48,822 nucleotides of DNA. Origin: Acidimicrobiaceae bacterium. Lineage in GTDB: Bacteria; Actinomycetota; Acidimicrobiia; Acidimicrobiales; UBA8592. Each line of letters begins with the position of its first letter. Position 1 is the first letter of the stretch. A program made the translations under genes and the position numbers. The stretch lies in the NCBI GenBank assembly GCA_002709645.1, contig PAQG01000030.1, positions 1 through 48,822 on the forward strand, read 5' to 3'. Below the pieces are notes generated by a model. The model saw nothing but the letters and a program-made list of their open reading frames with translations, was not told the origin of the DNA and did no database searches. Below are positions 1-9,464 of the stretch, piece after piece.

Positions 1-4
1 AAAT

Positions 5-40
5 CCTAGCTCAGCTAGCGGACTATAGTTAGGTGCTAGG
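5..40 (-). terminator. Possible weak terminator or inverted repeat after secA
   Basis: Just past the secA stop there is an inverted repeat with outer arms CCTAGC/GCTAGG and, inside it, the 13-nt palindrome CTAGCTGAGCTAG. It could fold at the end of the secA transcript, but it is followed only by a short ATTT and the window ends, so this is tentative. Confidence 0.22.
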
Positions 41-45
41 AAAGC

Positions 46-2787
46 TCATTTGCCATGACACTGTTTATATTTCTTTCCAGAGCCACAAGGGCAGGGTTCA
101 TTTCTTCCTGTTTTCTCAAATTCGCTCTTGACAATTGTTTGTTGTTTCACAGTTGAACTTTCCTCAATCGGTTTTGGGGCATCTTTAACTAGCGATGTTG
201 CAGATTTCTTTTGAGTTACTGCTGCGATTGCTCCTGAAGCTATTTCGTCAGTACCCGAATATTTTATGTCGCTTGTTCCTTGTGGTTCAGATGCGGCGTT
301 TTTATGACTATCGTCTTCTCCAACCTGAATATGAGTTATGTATTTAACAAAATCCTCGCTTACGGACTCCATCATTGTTTCAAACATCTCGAAACCTTCA
401 CGTTGCCATTCAGTCAGTGGATCTTTCTGCCCCATTGCTCTTAGATGTATGCCTTCTTTTAGGTAATCCATTGAATACAGGTGATCACGCCAGCGTTGGT
501 CAAGAATTCTAAGCATGATCTGACCTTCAACTTGTCTCATGACTTCAGGAGTGATCTCTTCTTCTCGTTTTCCGTAGAAATCCAGAGCTTCCTCCATTGA
601 ATATTCGTACAATTCATTGATATCGCTCATGTTGGAGAAATTTGAAACTCCTAATTCGTTTGGCCAAAGCGCTAAAAGCGCGCTGGTAAATCCTTCAAGG
701 TCCCATTCTTCAGGGTGTTCAGCCGAGCAGTGGGTGTTAAGCGCATCATCAATCGCTGCAGCGAAACAATTAATGGTCTCATCTCTTAAATTCTCTCCAT
801 TAAGGATCTCATTCCGTCGTGCATAGATTACTTTTCTCTGCTCATTCATCACCTCATCATATTTAAGAACGTTTTTCCGGATTTCTGCATTTCTCTGTTC
901 AACAGTGTTCTGAGCACGTTCAATTGCTTTAGTAACCATTTTGTCCCCAATGGGAGCATCATCTGGAAGTGCTTTCTTCATAACCCATTCCATGGCCCCT
1001 GTCGCAAACAGTCGCATTAATTCATCTTCAAGCGAAAGGTAAAATCGAGATTCACCTGGGTCACCTTGTCGCCCTGATCGTCCCCGAAGCTGGTTATCTA
1101 TTCGCCGACTGTCATGCCGTTCCGTTCCAAGAACATATAAGCCACCAAGTTCTTTGATTTTCTCCCCTTCAGCCGTACAGACTGGCTCGTATCTTGCGAG
1201 AAGTTCATTGAATCTTTTCTTTCCGGAAGCATCGTCAAAACTCAAACCTTCAGCTAAGAGGTCTCTTTCGGCTAATCCTTCAGGGTTACCGCCAAGAATA
1301 ATATCTACACCTCTTCCTGCCATGTTGGTTGCTACGGTTACAGAACCGATGCGTCCAGCTTGAGCAACGACATCAGCTTCGCTCGCGTGAAGTTTGGCAT
1401 TCAAAACTGAATGGTTGACTCCCCTCTTGTTGAGGAGATCAGAAACTAGTTCGGATTTTTCTACCGAAATAGTTCCTACGAGAATTGGTTGCCCTTTCTC
1501 ATTCCTGTCAATTATGTCTTCAACCAAGGCATCGTATTTTCCATTTTCGGAACGGTATATAAAGTCAACTTGATCTTCTCTAACAATAGGAAGGTTCGTC
1601 GGAATTGGGACGACATGTAGCCCATACGTGTTGTAGAACTCAGCGGCTTCGGTTTCTGCGGTTCCTGTCATGCCTGCCAATTTTTCGTAGAGCCGGAAAT
1701 AATTCTGAAGGGTTATTGTCGCTAAGGTTTGATTCTCTTCCTTGATTTTGACTCCCTCTTTGGCCTCAACTGCTTGATGCAACCCATCGCTCCAGCGACG
1801 CCCATCAAGAACGCGTCCAGTGAACTCATCAACGATTTTTACCTCACTATTAGCAATGATGTATTCCTTATCTTTATGGAACAGTTCTTTCGCTTTTAGC
1901 GCAACTTGAAATTGGTGCACAAGGTTTGCCGATACGCCATCATAGAGATTCTCTATCCCCAATGCTTTCTCAACAGCGTGCACCCCGGCCTCTGTTGGAG
2001 CAACTGTGCGTTTTTCTTCATCCACCTCATAGTGATGATCTCGCTGGAGGCTATCCACGATAGAAGCAAATTGGTAATATGTTTTCGCAGCGTCAGCTAG
2101 CTTGCCACTGATGATAAGAGGTGTCCGAGCCTCATCGATGAGGATGCTGTCAATCTCATCAACTATGCAATAATGATGACCTCTTTGAACTTTTTTCTCC
2201 GCAGACATGGTCATATTGTCGCGAAGGTAGTCAAAACCCAGCTCATTATTCGTTCCATATGTGACATCGGCTTGATACTGGATTCGTTTGTGTTCCGTAT
2301 CCCGATTGCCCGGCACAACAAGTCCAACTTCTAGGCCTAACCAACGATAAATTTGCCCCATCCATTCGGCATCACGAGTCGCGAGATAGTCATTTACGGT
2401 AACCACATGAACACCTTTACCTGCTAAAGCGTTGAGGTATATTGGCAAGGTTGAAGTTAGAGTCTTTCCTTCTCCAGTCCGCATTTCTGCTACCCAACCG
2501 AAATGAAGTGCAGCACCTCCTATAAGTTGCACATCGTAGTGTCTTTGCCCTATAACTCGCCAAGCAGCCTCTCGAACAACTGCGAATGCTTCTATCAAAA
2601 GGGAATTTATGCCTTCTCCTTGTTCAACTCTTTGTTTGAATTCTTCTGTTTTCGCTTGGAGTTCTTCATCACTCAACTCACGCATCTCGGGTTCTAATTC
2701 ATTTATTTCAGGGACAAGATCCTCTAGGACTTTAAGTTTCTTTCCTTCACCTGAGCGGAGAATTTTTTTCATTGGGTTCTTAGCCAT
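46..2787 (-). CDS. secA: Preprotein translocase ATPase SecA
   Basis: This is the ATP-driven motor that pushes unfolded preproteins through SecYEG at the cytoplasmic membrane. The 913-aa length is normal for SecA. Walker A (MRTGEGKT) lies at about residues 102-109 and the DEAD-like DEID of nucleotide-binding domain 1 at about 210-213, followed by IDEARTP. The helicase-like second ATPase domain is intact, with a GRSGRQGDPG motif. The extreme C-terminus is the zinc-binding SEC-C motif (CPCGSGKKYKQCHGK), which contacts SecB or the ribosome in other bacteria. The start ATG has only a modest upstream AGG. It is the last gene of a minus-strand block with ahcY 66 nt upstream. The identification is secure; only one SecA is visible here. 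Confidence 0.98.
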   Translation of the reverse strand: MAKNPMKKILRSGEGKKLKVLEDLVPEINELEPEMRELSDEELQAKTEEFKQRVEQGEGINSLLIEAFAVVREAAWRVIGQRHYDVQLIGGAALHFGWVAEMRTGEGKTLTSTLPIYLNALAGKGVHVVTVNDYLATRDAEWMGQIYRWLGLEVGLVVPGNRDTEHKRIQYQADVTYGTNNELGFDYLRDNMTMSAEKKVQRGHHYCIVDEIDSILIDEARTPLIISGKLADAAKTYYQFASIVDSLQRDHHYEVDEEKRTVAPTEAGVHAVEKALGIENLYDGVSANLVHQFQVALKAKELFHKDKEYIIANSEVKIVDEFTGRVLDGRRWSDGLHQAVEAKEGVKIKEENQTLATITLQNYFRLYEKLAGMTGTAETEAAEFYNTYGLHVVPIPTNLPIVREDQVDFIYRSENGKYDALVEDIIDRNEKGQPILVGTISVEKSELVSDLLNKRGVNHSVLNAKLHASEADVVAQAGRIGSVTVATNMAGRGVDIILGGNPEGLAERDLLAEGLSFDDASGKKRFNELLARYEPVCTAEGEKIKELGGLYVLGTERHDSRRIDNQLRGRSGRQGDPGESRFYLSLEDELMRLFATGAMEWVMKKALPDDAPIGDKMVTKAIERAQNTVEQRNAEIRKNVLKYDEVMNEQRKVIYARRNEILNGENLRDETINCFAAAIDDALNTHCSAEHPEEWDLEGFTSALLALWPNELGVSNFSNMSDINELYEYSMEEALDFYGKREEEITPEVMRQVEGQIMLRILDQRWRDHLYSMDYLKEGIHLRAMGQKDPLTEWQREGFEMFETMMESVSEDFVKYITHIQVGEDDSHKNAASEPQGTSDIKYSGTDEIASGAIAAVTQKKSATSLVKDAPKPIEESSTVKQQTIVKSEFEKTGRNEPCPCGSGKKYKQCHGK

Positions 2788-2853
2788 AACTACCTGTTCC
2801 TAACAGCCGCAGATACTTTGACTATAGATATGCAAAAAACCATAATTCCCATT

Positions 2854-4293
2854 CTAATAACGATAATGGTCCGGCTTGTAAGGCCCCTCGATTGATACAT
2901 CAATATATTCTGCTTGCTCTTCGGTTAGTTCTGTAAGCCTGACCCCTAATGATTCAAGATGCAACCGTGCTACTTTTTCATCTAAAATCTTTGGAATAGT
3001 AATTACTTCAGTTTTGTAACTTTCTGCATTCTCGTAAAGATCTATTTGCGCCATCACTTGATTTGTAAAGCTACAGCTCATCACGAAACTGGGGTGTCCT
3101 GTCGCATTTCCAAGATTAAGTAATCGTCCTTCAGATAGGACGATTACGGAATGTCCGTCGGGAAAAACATACTCATCTACCTGCGGTTTAATTTGAATTC
3201 TTTGAACATCTGACATTTTTTGCAGTCCAGCCATATCTATCTCATTGTCAAAGTGTCCAATGTTTCCGACAATAGCTTGGTGTTTCATACGTGCCATATG
3301 TTGAGCGGTAATTATTCTTTTGTTCCCAGTAGCTGAGATAAAGATATCTGCAGTTTCCATTACATCTTCAAGTTTCACAACCTGATAACCCTCCATGGCT
3401 GCTTGCAATGCGCATATGGGGTCAACTTCAGTTACTACGACTCGAGCTCCTTGTCCAGCTAGTGAAGCTGCGCAGCCTTTACCAACATCCCCATAGCCCA
3501 GCACGCAGGCTACTTTCCCGCCAATCATGATGTCAGTAGCGCGATTTATGCCATCAATAAGTGAATGCCTACATCCATACAGATTGTCAAATTTAGATTT
3601 GGTGACAGAATCATTGACGTTAATAGCTGGAAAAAGAAGATTTCCTTCTGATTGCATTTGATAGAGCCGGTGGACACCAGTTGTTGTCTCTTCCGAAACT
3701 CCCTTTATGTCAGCTGCAATAGATTTCCAGTCAATACTTTCCTGGTCACTGATCATCTGCATTCTGTTTAGAAATACCTTCCATTCTTCCGAATCATCTT
3801 CCTCTGGGTTTGGCACATATCCTTGCAATTGGAACTCAAGTCCTTTATGCACCATTAATGTGGCATCACCTCCATCATCCAAAATAAGATTAGGGCTCCC
3901 ACCGTCATCCCATTTGAACAGTTGTTCTGTTGCCCACCAGTAATCCTCAAGGGTCTCACCTTTCCAAGCGAAGACTGGTATCCCTTTAGGTTTGTCAATT
4001 GTTCCTTCAGGACCGACGGCAACTGCAGCTGCAGCGTGGTCTTGCGTTGAAAAAATATTACATGAAACCCATCTAACCTCTGCTCCAAGGGCAACTAGAG
4101 TTTCTATTAAGACTGCTGTCTGAACTGTCATATGCAGTGACCCTGCGATGCGCGCACCTTTAAGAGGTTTCGTGTCTTCAAGTTCAGCGCGAAGAGCCAT
4201 CAAACCTGGCATTTCATTTTCGGCTAAGCGAATTTCTTTTCTTCCAAAATCAGCTAAAGATATGTCGGCTACTTTAAAATTTATGTCTGGCAT
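2854..4293 (-). CDS. ahcY: Adenosylhomocysteinase (S-adenosylhomocysteine hydrolase)
   Basis: The enzyme cleaves S-adenosylhomocysteine to adenosine and homocysteine, relieving product inhibition of methyltransferases and feeding the methionine cycle. The NAD-binding motif GYGDVGKG, the [12 protein letters not shown] active-site region and the C-terminal PDHYRY ending are typical. The ATG at 4291-4293 was chosen, giving 479 aa. It has AAGGGG five nt upstream and starts with the usual [11 protein letters not shown]-like beginning. A longer GTG start at 4339-4341 would place codons inside the predicted aptamer and has no ribosome-binding site. The gene sits between Trm112-manB and secA; ahcY near manB is a common actinobacterial arrangement. 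Expression is probably controlled by the SAH-responsive leader described separately. Confidence 0.97.
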   Translation of the reverse strand: MPDINFKVADISLADFGRKEIRLAENEMPGLMALRAELEDTKPLKGARIAGSLHMTVQTAVLIETLVALGAEVRWVSCNIFSTQDHAAAAVAVGPEGTIDKPKGIPVFAWKGETLEDYWWATEQLFKWDDGGSPNLILDDGGDATLMVHKGLEFQLQGYVPNPEEDDSEEWKVFLNRMQMISDQESIDWKSIAADIKGVSEETTTGVHRLYQMQSEGNLLFPAINVNDSVTKSKFDNLYGCRHSLIDGINRATDIMIGGKVACVLGYGDVGKGCAASLAGQGARVVVTEVDPICALQAAMEGYQVVKLEDVMETADIFISATGNKRIITAQHMARMKHQAIVGNIGHFDNEIDMAGLQKMSDVQRIQIKPQVDEYVFPDGHSVIVLSEGRLLNLGNATGHPSFVMSCSFTNQVMAQIDLYENAESYKTEVITIPKILDEKVARLHLESLGVRLTELTEEQAEYIDVSIEGPYKPDHYRY

Positions 4294-4354
4294 GAGCGCC
4301 CCTTTTACTTCACGAAGTTTGTGGCTGGGGTCTTCTGACACCGCTCAACAGCCA
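4291..4354 (-). promoter_or_regulatory. Candidate SAH riboswitch upstream of ahcY
   Basis: Reading the minus strand, TGGCTG (4354-4349) can pair perfectly with CAGCCA (4327-4322) as P1. TGAGCG (4347-4342), which lies in the P1 loop, pairs with CGCTCA (4298-4293), giving an H-type pseudoknot. A small hairpin (ACTT/AAGT, 4318-4307) sits between P1 and the 3' pseudoknot strand. This is the layout of the known SAH riboswitch class, which controls ahcY, and the 3' end GGCGCTCA resembles that family's conserved end. The ribosome-binding site GGGG (4302-4299) can alternatively pair with CCCC (4330-4327), suggesting an on/off switch of translation. Pairings are seen directly; ligand identity is inferred. 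Confidence 0.6.
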
Positions 4355-4359
4355 TATGC

Positions 4360-4390
4360 ATTCTACTATATTTCATGTTACTTCTGGCAA
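4360..4390 (-). promoter_or_regulatory. Putative promoter for ahcY leader
   Basis: A TAGAAT hexamer (4365-4360) with TTGCCA (4390-4385) 19 nt upstream could form the -10 and -35 elements. Initiation six to eight nt after the -10 would start the transcript at or next to the first strand of the predicted aptamer stem. Confidence 0.4.
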
Positions 4391-4424
4391 GGGCATAACC
4401 AGTTCAGTTAAACAATCAAGAAAC

Positions 4425-4625
4425 TTAATCAGTGAGCAGGGCTGTATGTCGTTCCTCAGAGATCTCTTCTGCTTCATTGACCAAGAGGACAGGTATCCCA
4501 TCACGTATGGGATATGCCCGCCTTAGGCGTGGATTGTAAAGAATATTTTCATTTTCGAAATACATCAACTCTCCCTTATCCTCTGGACAGGCGAGTATTT
4601 CAAGAAGTTGCTGGTCTAAAGCCAT
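4425..4625 (-). CDS. Trm112-like zinc-ribbon protein (UPF0434 family)
   Basis: This 66-aa protein matches the Trm112/YcaR family. It has the ILACPEDKGEL start, a central block with tyrosine and arginine residues, and the YPIRDGIPVLLVNEA ending. Eukaryotic Trm112 activates methyltransferases, and bacterial homologues are often found next to manB and ahcY in Actinobacteria; their precise role is not settled. Only one cysteine of a putative zinc pair is evident (ACP), so metal binding is uncertain. It follows the interrupted phosphomannomutase by 23 nt and precedes the ahcY leader. The functional link with SAM-dependent methylation is suggestive because SAH hydrolase is next door. Confidence 0.85.
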   Translation of the reverse strand: MALDQQLLEILACPEDKGELMYFENENILYNPRLRRAYPIRDGIPVLLVNEAEEISEERHTALLTD

Positions 4626-4648
4626 GTTGAAATACTATCTCTTTAACT

Positions 4649-4900
4649 TCATTTGACATCACTTGATTCAAAATCAGCGATTAGTTCCTTAATCACTTCC
4701 AATTGCTTTTTGAGCATAGGCTCGTCAAGCGTCTCTAAATTCAAGCGTATTAAGGGTTCAGTGTTTGAGGGCCTCAAGTTAAACCACCAGTGCGTTGATG
4801 AAACAGTTAGACCATCAAGCCTGTCTTGATGTTGATCTGAAAATTTGTTTGCGATGAAATCCAACAGTCCGTTCGGGTTTCCAACTGTGAAATTGATTTC
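4649..4900 (-). pseudogene. manB: C-terminal part of phosphomannomutase after in-frame TGA
   Basis: The reading frame of the upstream phosphomannomutase continues without any shift past the TGA at 4903-4901. It starts with EINFTVGNPNG and runs through the family's domain 4, including the substrate-phosphate loop RPSNTEPLIRL, to a normal stop. Family members usually read (S)GEINSTV at this junction, so the TGA stands where a glycine codon is expected; GGA to TGA is one base. An internal TTG at 4864 could serve as a restart but lacks a convincing ribosome-binding site. The sequence shows no other damage, which points to a recent mutation, a sequencing error or readthrough rather than old decay. 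Confidence 0.8.
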
Positions 4901-6052
4901 TCAAGTCGATTTATAGGTCTCAAATTTCTCTCGAAGTTGTGAAAGGGGCATTTCCTGTATGCTCATTTGCTCAAGGACAAGCAACGCTGCGATTATGCCT
5001 GAATCAGCACAAAAATTATCTCTGAAGTAGTAGTGGCCAGAATGTTCACCAGCAAAGGCTGCTCCGGTTTCCGCCATTAATCTTTTGATGTGAGAGTGTC
5101 CTACTCTGCTTCGGATCGGCGTCCCTCCCTTAGCGGAAACGATCTCTTCAACTGCTCTTGAACAAATAAGATTATGTATTATTGATGCCGAAGGTTCTTT
5201 TTCCAATATCCCATTAGCGACGATCGCTGTAGTGGTTGACCCAGATAATGGTACTCCTAGTTCATCAATTAGAAAGACCCGGTCAGCATCACCATCGAAA
5301 GCGAGTCCAATGTCTGCTGAACTTTTTAGCACTTGCTCTTTGAGATCAGTTAGGTTCTCTGGATTTAGCGGGTCTGCAGGATGATTAGGAAAAGTACCGT
5401 CAAGTTCCCCGTAGAGAATGTCAACTGTCGGGGGTATTTTTTCAAATACAACTGGGACGATAAGTCCACCCATTCCGTTTGCTGTATCTGCTACTACTCG
5501 GAATTCCTTTAAATTGTCGGCATCTATGAAACCAACTACATGATTGACAAAATCTTCAAGTACATCCAGTTCCTGCAAGCGACCGGGAGGCCCATAGTTT
5601 ATATTTAACCCAGCTATTTCCGAATCCCAGTTCTTCGCGAATGACCGGATACGTTCAAGTCCTGAGCCTTCTCCTATGGGAACTGCATTTGCTTTACAGA
5701 GTTTCATGCCGTTATATTCTGCTGGATTATGTGAAGCCGTGAAGATTACTCCCGGAGCGGAGAGGTGCCCTGAAGCAAAATACAGCATATCCGTTGAACA
5801 AAGGCCTAAAGATATAACGTCAATCCCCATAAGCGTTATCTGCGAAGTGAACGCCTCAACTAAACTTTCGCTTGATGGTCGCATATCAAAACCAACGAGA
5901 ATTTTCCCACCTGATAAGGAATTTAGACCACATTCTTCTTCCAGAAAACAGGCGAAACCATAGCCGATAAGCCCAGAGGCGATGGGGTCTATTTGCTCTG
6001 GGTACAGCCCACGAATGTCATACGATTTAAATACTGCATCAATATCTCCCAT
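4901..6052 (-). CDS. manB: Phosphomannomutase/phosphoglucomutase, truncated by in-frame stop
   Basis: The enzyme interconverts hexose 6-phosphate and hexose 1-phosphate. It supplies mannose-1-phosphate for GDP-mannose, which gmd and rmd in this window would use. Visible motifs are the phosphoserine loop TASHNP (Ser107), the metal-binding DGDADR and the sugar-binding GEHSGH. Domains 1-3 are complete, but a TGA ends the frame at 383 codons and separates the phosphate-binding domain 4, found in the same frame downstream. The full span (4649-6052, 467 codons counting the TGA) is a normal family length. A -10-like TACCGT lies six nt before the ATG, so the gene is probably read from a leaderless mRNA. 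Confidence 0.88.
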   Translation of the reverse strand: MGDIDAVFKSYDIRGLYPEQIDPIASGLIGYGFACFLEEECGLNSLSGGKILVGFDMRPSSESLVEAFTSQITLMGIDVISLGLCSTDMLYFASGHLSAPGVIFTASHNPAEYNGMKLCKANAVPIGEGSGLERIRSFAKNWDSEIAGLNINYGPPGRLQELDVLEDFVNHVVGFIDADNLKEFRVVADTANGMGGLIVPVVFEKIPPTVDILYGELDGTFPNHPADPLNPENLTDLKEQVLKSSADIGLAFDGDADRVFLIDELGVPLSGSTTTAIVANGILEKEPSASIIHNLICSRAVEEIVSAKGGTPIRSRVGHSHIKRLMAETGAAFAGEHSGHYYFRDNFCADSGIIAALLVLEQMSIQEMPLSQLREKFETYKST

Positions 6053-6058
6053 GTTTTA

Positions 6059-6064
6059 ACGGTA
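6059..6064 (-). promoter_or_regulatory. -10 element (TACCGT), leaderless manB
   Basis: TACCGT sits exactly six nt upstream of the manB ATG, with no Shine-Dalgarno between. Initiation would fall at or next to the start codon. Confidence 0.45.
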
Positions 6065-6119
6065 GTCACTCACTGAGCATTAACACACGTTATTCAATGT
6101 TTTGTCTTGAATTAAAGAT

Positions 6120-6914
6120 TCAGTCAATAACTAGAAGTGAGAAAAGTGTTGTCACGTTGAATCCCACATGCGCCCAGATAGCGGGGGCCAATCTTCCTTT
6201 TCGTTCGTAGAGCCAAGCAAATAGCATTCCAACAACAAAAAGAGCTGGGAAAAGCAGCAACTGGAAGTGAATAGCTGAAAAAATCGCTGAGGAAATGATT
6301 ATTGAGAAACGAATAATCGCTTTTTCTGACGTAAACGAATTATTGCGTTTACGGAATGCACCATAGAGAAGGCCACGGAAAAATAATTCCTCAACTAACG
6401 GAGCGAGAATTCCAACAGTAACTATCAGGGCAATTACTCCAAATGGTGAAGTTGCTCTGTCGCTAAGGTTTCTAGCTGGTTCGCTAATCCGGTCAACATC
6501 AATATCAAAAAGCCAAACAAACGGGTATGTCACCAACGGAACTAGTATTAATTGCGCTGCCACTCCGCTCATCAACCCAAGTGTCACGTCTTTACGTTCC
6601 ATATAGAAAAGGAAATCGTGTTTTAGGCTTTTACCGTATGCGTCTGCTGCAACCACTACGGTAAGGCCAAGTATAAGTTGTTGAGGAAGTCCGACTAACG
6701 AAATCCCCCACATTGGCAATTCATCCCACTCTCCATAGCTTGTAGTCGCATAAAGGACATTGATTGCTACCACTGAAGCCAGCAAACTGAGGGCGTAACC
6801 AAGGAGAACTTGACCAAGTCCCCATCGACGCCAGTCATTCTCTATCTTCCCCGGTTTAGGGAAAGATAGAGAATAGTCTTGTCGATCATTCTCTTCTTGA
6901 GGGGCATCAGTCAC
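6120..6914 (-). CDS. CPBP family intramembrane metalloprotease
   Basis: This 264-aa polytopic membrane protein belongs to the CPBP (Abi/CAAX-type) family. It has the EExxxR motif (Glu175, Glu176, Arg180), the second-motif histidine (FSAIH, His216) and the third-motif histidine and asparagine (HVGFN, His249 and Asn253). These residues form the membrane-embedded catalytic site in the family. The substrate is unknown; related proteins process prenylated or lipidated peptides or serve in bacteriocin self-protection. It is a single-gene unit between manB and the divergent ftsH. The start is a GTG preceded by TATTAT at a six-nt distance and no ribosome-binding site. Confidence 0.88.
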   Translation of the reverse strand: MTDAPQEENDRQDYSLSFPKPGKIENDWRRWGLGQVLLGYALSLLASVVAINVLYATTSYGEWDELPMWGISLVGLPQQLILGLTVVVAADAYGKSLKHDFLFYMERKDVTLGLMSGVAAQLILVPLVTYPFVWLFDIDVDRISEPARNLSDRATSPFGVIALIVTVGILAPLVEELFFRGLLYGAFRKRNNSFTSEKAIIRFSIIISSAIFSAIHFQLLLFPALFVVGMLFAWLYERKGRLAPAIWAHVGFNVTTLFSLLVID

Positions 6915-6920
6915 AAGAAG

Positions 6921-6926
6921 ATAATA
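6921..6926 (-). promoter_or_regulatory. -10 element (TATTAT), leaderless CPBP gene
   Basis: TATTAT lies six nt upstream of the GTG start on the minus strand, with no Shine-Dalgarno. This fits a leaderless transcript. Confidence 0.45.
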
Positions 6927-7012
6927 ACCGATGACCCTCTTTGGACAACTTCTTGAATAACAAGAAAGTCATAACAAATCATCCTGACTGATTCAATGAG
7001 CTTAGATTCCAC

Positions 7013-7018
7013 TACGAT
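7013..7018 (+). promoter_or_regulatory. -10 element (TACGAT), leaderless ftsH
   Basis: TACGAT ends six nt before the ftsH ATG. No ribosome-binding site and no clear -35 are visible. Confidence 0.45.
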
Positions 7019-7024
7019 AGGTGT

Positions 7025-8989
7025 ATGAAAGAAAGCCTTCCTCCTGCTCCTAAGAAGCAAGACAAAGAAGAGAACAATGAGAATGAACCTGCAAGTAATC
7101 CTTGGCGACGCCGCATATCGTATCTATTCGCTTTAGGGATTCTTCTTCTTTTTTTCCTACCCAACTTATTAAGCAATGATGGCGCTAAAGATATACCGTT
7201 TCAGGAATTCAGAACACAAGTTATTAATAATCAAGTTTCTGAAGCCGAATTTAATAACAACACAGGAAAGATCTCCTTTACATCTGTAGATGACGAGAAA
7301 TTTAAGACATCTGGTCCGCTTGAACTATCAAGTGAGGACGAGAGGTTATTTCTTGAAAATATCAATGACTTCAAGTTCCACACACCAGGATCAAATATCT
7401 GGACTGGTTTCATAATTCCAGTTTTAGGACCGCTCGCACTGATCCTTCTTTTCTTCTATTGGCTTAACCGAAGAGCACAAGGACAAATGGGCGGCATCAT
7501 GTCCATAGGCCGCTCAAAGGCGAAAGCGTATACAACAGAAAGGCCATCAACAACATTTGATGACGTCGCTGGTTACGAAGGAGTCAAACTAGAAATCCAA
7601 GAGGTTGTTGACTTCCTTCAAGATTCCGAGAAATTTGCTGAAATCGGTGCCCGGATCCCTAAGGGAGTTCTACTCGTAGGGCCTCCTGGGACAGGCAAGA
7701 CACTGATAGCTCGAGCAGTTGCAGGTGAAGCAGGGGTTCCATTTCTTTCTGTGACAGGCAGCGATTTCATGGAAATGTTTGTTGGAGTTGGTGCTAGTAG
7801 GGTCCGTGACCTCTTCCAAACTGCTCGGAAAATGGGTAGCGCTATTATATTTATTGATGAGATTGACTCCATAGGTCGCAAACGTGGTGCTGGCTTAGGA
7901 GGCGGGCACGATGAACGTGAGCAAACCCTAAATCAAATGTTGGCCGAAATGGATGGATTCGAAGCTACCGAAGGAATAGTAATGATGGCTGCAACGAATA
8001 GGCCTGATATTTTAGACCCTGCCTTACTCCGGCCAGGTAGGTTCGATCGTCAAGTGATCGTCTCTCTCCCAGAGCTAGAAGATCGTGAACAAATTCTTGA
8101 AGTTCATGCGAAAGAGAAGAAAATGTCTGATGATGTCGAGTTAAACGTTCTTGCAAGAGGAACACCGGGGATGAGCGGAGCTGATCTAGCTAACTTAATT
8201 AATGAGGCAGCACTTATAGCGGTTCGAGGTGGGGACAAATTAGTTGATTCGGAACATCTTGAACAAGCAAGAGACAGAGTCCTAATGGGTCAAACCCGAG
8301 AAGCCACTGTCTTAAATCCGCATGAGAGAGAACGGGTTGCATACCATGAAAGTGGTCACGCTCTTGCAGCAGCTTTCCTTCCTAATGCAGATCCTCTTCA
8401 CAAGGTGTCTATTATTCCTCGTGGAATGGCTCTTGGTGTAACGATGACCCTACCAGAAGAGGATCGATACCTTCTCCAGCAAAGTTATGTCGAAGATGAA
8501 CTAGTTAAGATGCTCGGTGGTCGTGTAGCAGAGAGTATTGTTTATGGAGAAGTTTCAAGTGGCGCCGCTGACGATCTCGCAAGAGCAACTGAGATGGCTA
8601 GGAAAATGGTTCGAGAATGGGGGATGAGCGATCGAGTAGGCCCTATGGCCTGGCGGTCACACGAACAGGTTTTTCTCGGTGAGGATATGGGACGAGGACG
8701 TGATTACAGCGACGAAATGGCCAATCTCATTGACGAAGAGATTGAATCAATCCTCCGAAACGCTGAAACAAGATGTTATGAATTACTGCAGACAAACAGA
8801 AAAGGTCTTGATGACTTAGCCCAATCTCTTCTTACAAACGAAACCTTAGACAGTAAGGAAGTTTTCATACTGCTGGGGATAGAAGAGTTAAGCCCAGAGA
8901 ACGAATCAGATACTCCGGAAGCGTCTACTAGCCCAGGAAATGTTGAAATCCCCGCATTCCAAACGTATAGCAAACCAGAGCAACCTTAA
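7025..8989 (+). CDS. ftsH: ATP-dependent zinc metalloprotease FtsH
   Basis: This is a membrane-bound AAA+ protease that degrades misassembled membrane proteins and regulatory substrates. At 654 aa it is typical. Two membrane segments (about 30-49 and 126-147) flank an extracytoplasmic domain. The AAA domain carries Walker A GPPGTGKT (219-226), Walker B IIFIDE (274-279) and the second region of homology [20 protein letters not shown]. The zinc site is HESGH (441-445). The short Pro/Glu-rich tail is variable in the family. It begins a plus-strand unit with the thioredoxin-like gene 12 nt downstream. Confidence 0.97.
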   Translation: MKESLPPAPKKQDKEENNENEPASNPWRRRISYLFALGILLLFFLPNLLSNDGAKDIPFQEFRTQVINNQVSEAEFNNNTGKISFTSVDDEKFKTSGPLELSSEDERLFLENINDFKFHTPGSNIWTGFIIPVLGPLALILLFFYWLNRRAQGQMGGIMSIGRSKAKAYTTERPSTTFDDVAGYEGVKLEIQEVVDFLQDSEKFAEIGARIPKGVLLVGPPGTGKTLIARAVAGEAGVPFLSVTGSDFMEMFVGVGASRVRDLFQTARKMGSAIIFIDEIDSIGRKRGAGLGGGHDEREQTLNQMLAEMDGFEATEGIVMMAATNRPDILDPALLRPGRFDRQVIVSLPELEDREQILEVHAKEKKMSDDVELNVLARGTPGMSGADLANLINEAALIAVRGGDKLVDSEHLEQARDRVLMGQTREATVLNPHERERVAYHESGHALAAAFLPNADPLHKVSIIPRGMALGVTMTLPEEDRYLLQQSYVEDELVKMLGGRVAESIVYGEVSSGAADDLARATEMARKMVREWGMSDRVGPMAWRSHEQVFLGEDMGRGRDYSDEMANLIDEEIESILRNAETRCYELLQTNRKGLDDLAQSLLTNETLDSKEVFILLGIEELSPENESDTPEASTSPGNVEIPAFQTYSKPEQP

Positions 8990-9001
8990 AATATCTTTCT
9001 T

Positions 9002-9451
9002 ATGGCTGCCACCATTCTTCTTGTCTTAGTACTTGGAGGTGTCGCATTTGGCATATCTTTTTGGGCCAACAGAAGAAAACCCGATAGTCCTACAGTTCCT
9101 AAATTTGTCTTACCCTTGCAATTAGATCGCCATGACTTTGAAAGACCAGATTCGAAATGGCTACTAGTTCTTTTCACTTCAGAAACCTGCGACTCTTGCG
9201 TAACTGTCCTTGCGCAACTTCCAGACTTAGCCATTACAAACCTGCATATTCAAAGTATTGAATTCCCCGCACAGGAAACTCTCCACAAAAAGTACAGCGT
9301 TGGGTCTGTTCCGAGCCTGCTTCTTACTGGTCCGCAGGGTGTCGTTGAATGGTCTTTCGCAGGAGTTCCTCCTCTAGGCGCTTTATCTGAAGCTCTGGAA
9401 CAACTCGGAATTGTCCCCCCCGAAATGGGTCAACAAGTTAACATCTCTTAG
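9002..9451 (+). CDS. Membrane-anchored thioredoxin-like protein
   Basis: The 149-aa protein has one N-terminal membrane segment (about 3-21). A thioredoxin-fold domain follows, with a CDSC redox pair (Cys63, Cys66) and the cis-proline signature SVPSLLL (Pro104). The domain should face outward if the N-terminus acts as a signal anchor. A role in disulfide exchange or cytochrome/cofactor thiol reduction is plausible, but the partner is unknown. It sits 12 nt after ftsH, so the two are probably co-transcribed. It is shorter and more divergent than classical TlpA or ResA proteins. Confidence 0.72.
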   Translation: MAATILLVLVLGGVAFGISFWANRRKPDSPTVPKFVLPLQLDRHDFERPDSKWLLVLFTSETCDSCVTVLAQLPDLAITNLHIQSIEFPAQETLHKKYSVGSVPSLLLTGPQGVVEWSFAGVPPLGALSEALEQLGIVPPEMGQQVNIS

Positions 9452-9464
9452 TTTTCTCGCTTTA

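Noticed and set aside
5-45. tRNA or strong promoter at the left edge
   Set aside because: TAGCTCAGC resembles a tRNA D-arm, but there is no anticodon arm, T-arm or acceptor stem. No proper -35/-10 pair is present.
4898-4906. TGA read as glycine or selenocysteine throughout the genome
   Set aside because: secA, rmd-neighbouring gmd and other genes end at TGA in the expected place, so UGA works as a stop here. No selenocysteine insertion hairpin or selenoprotein context is visible.
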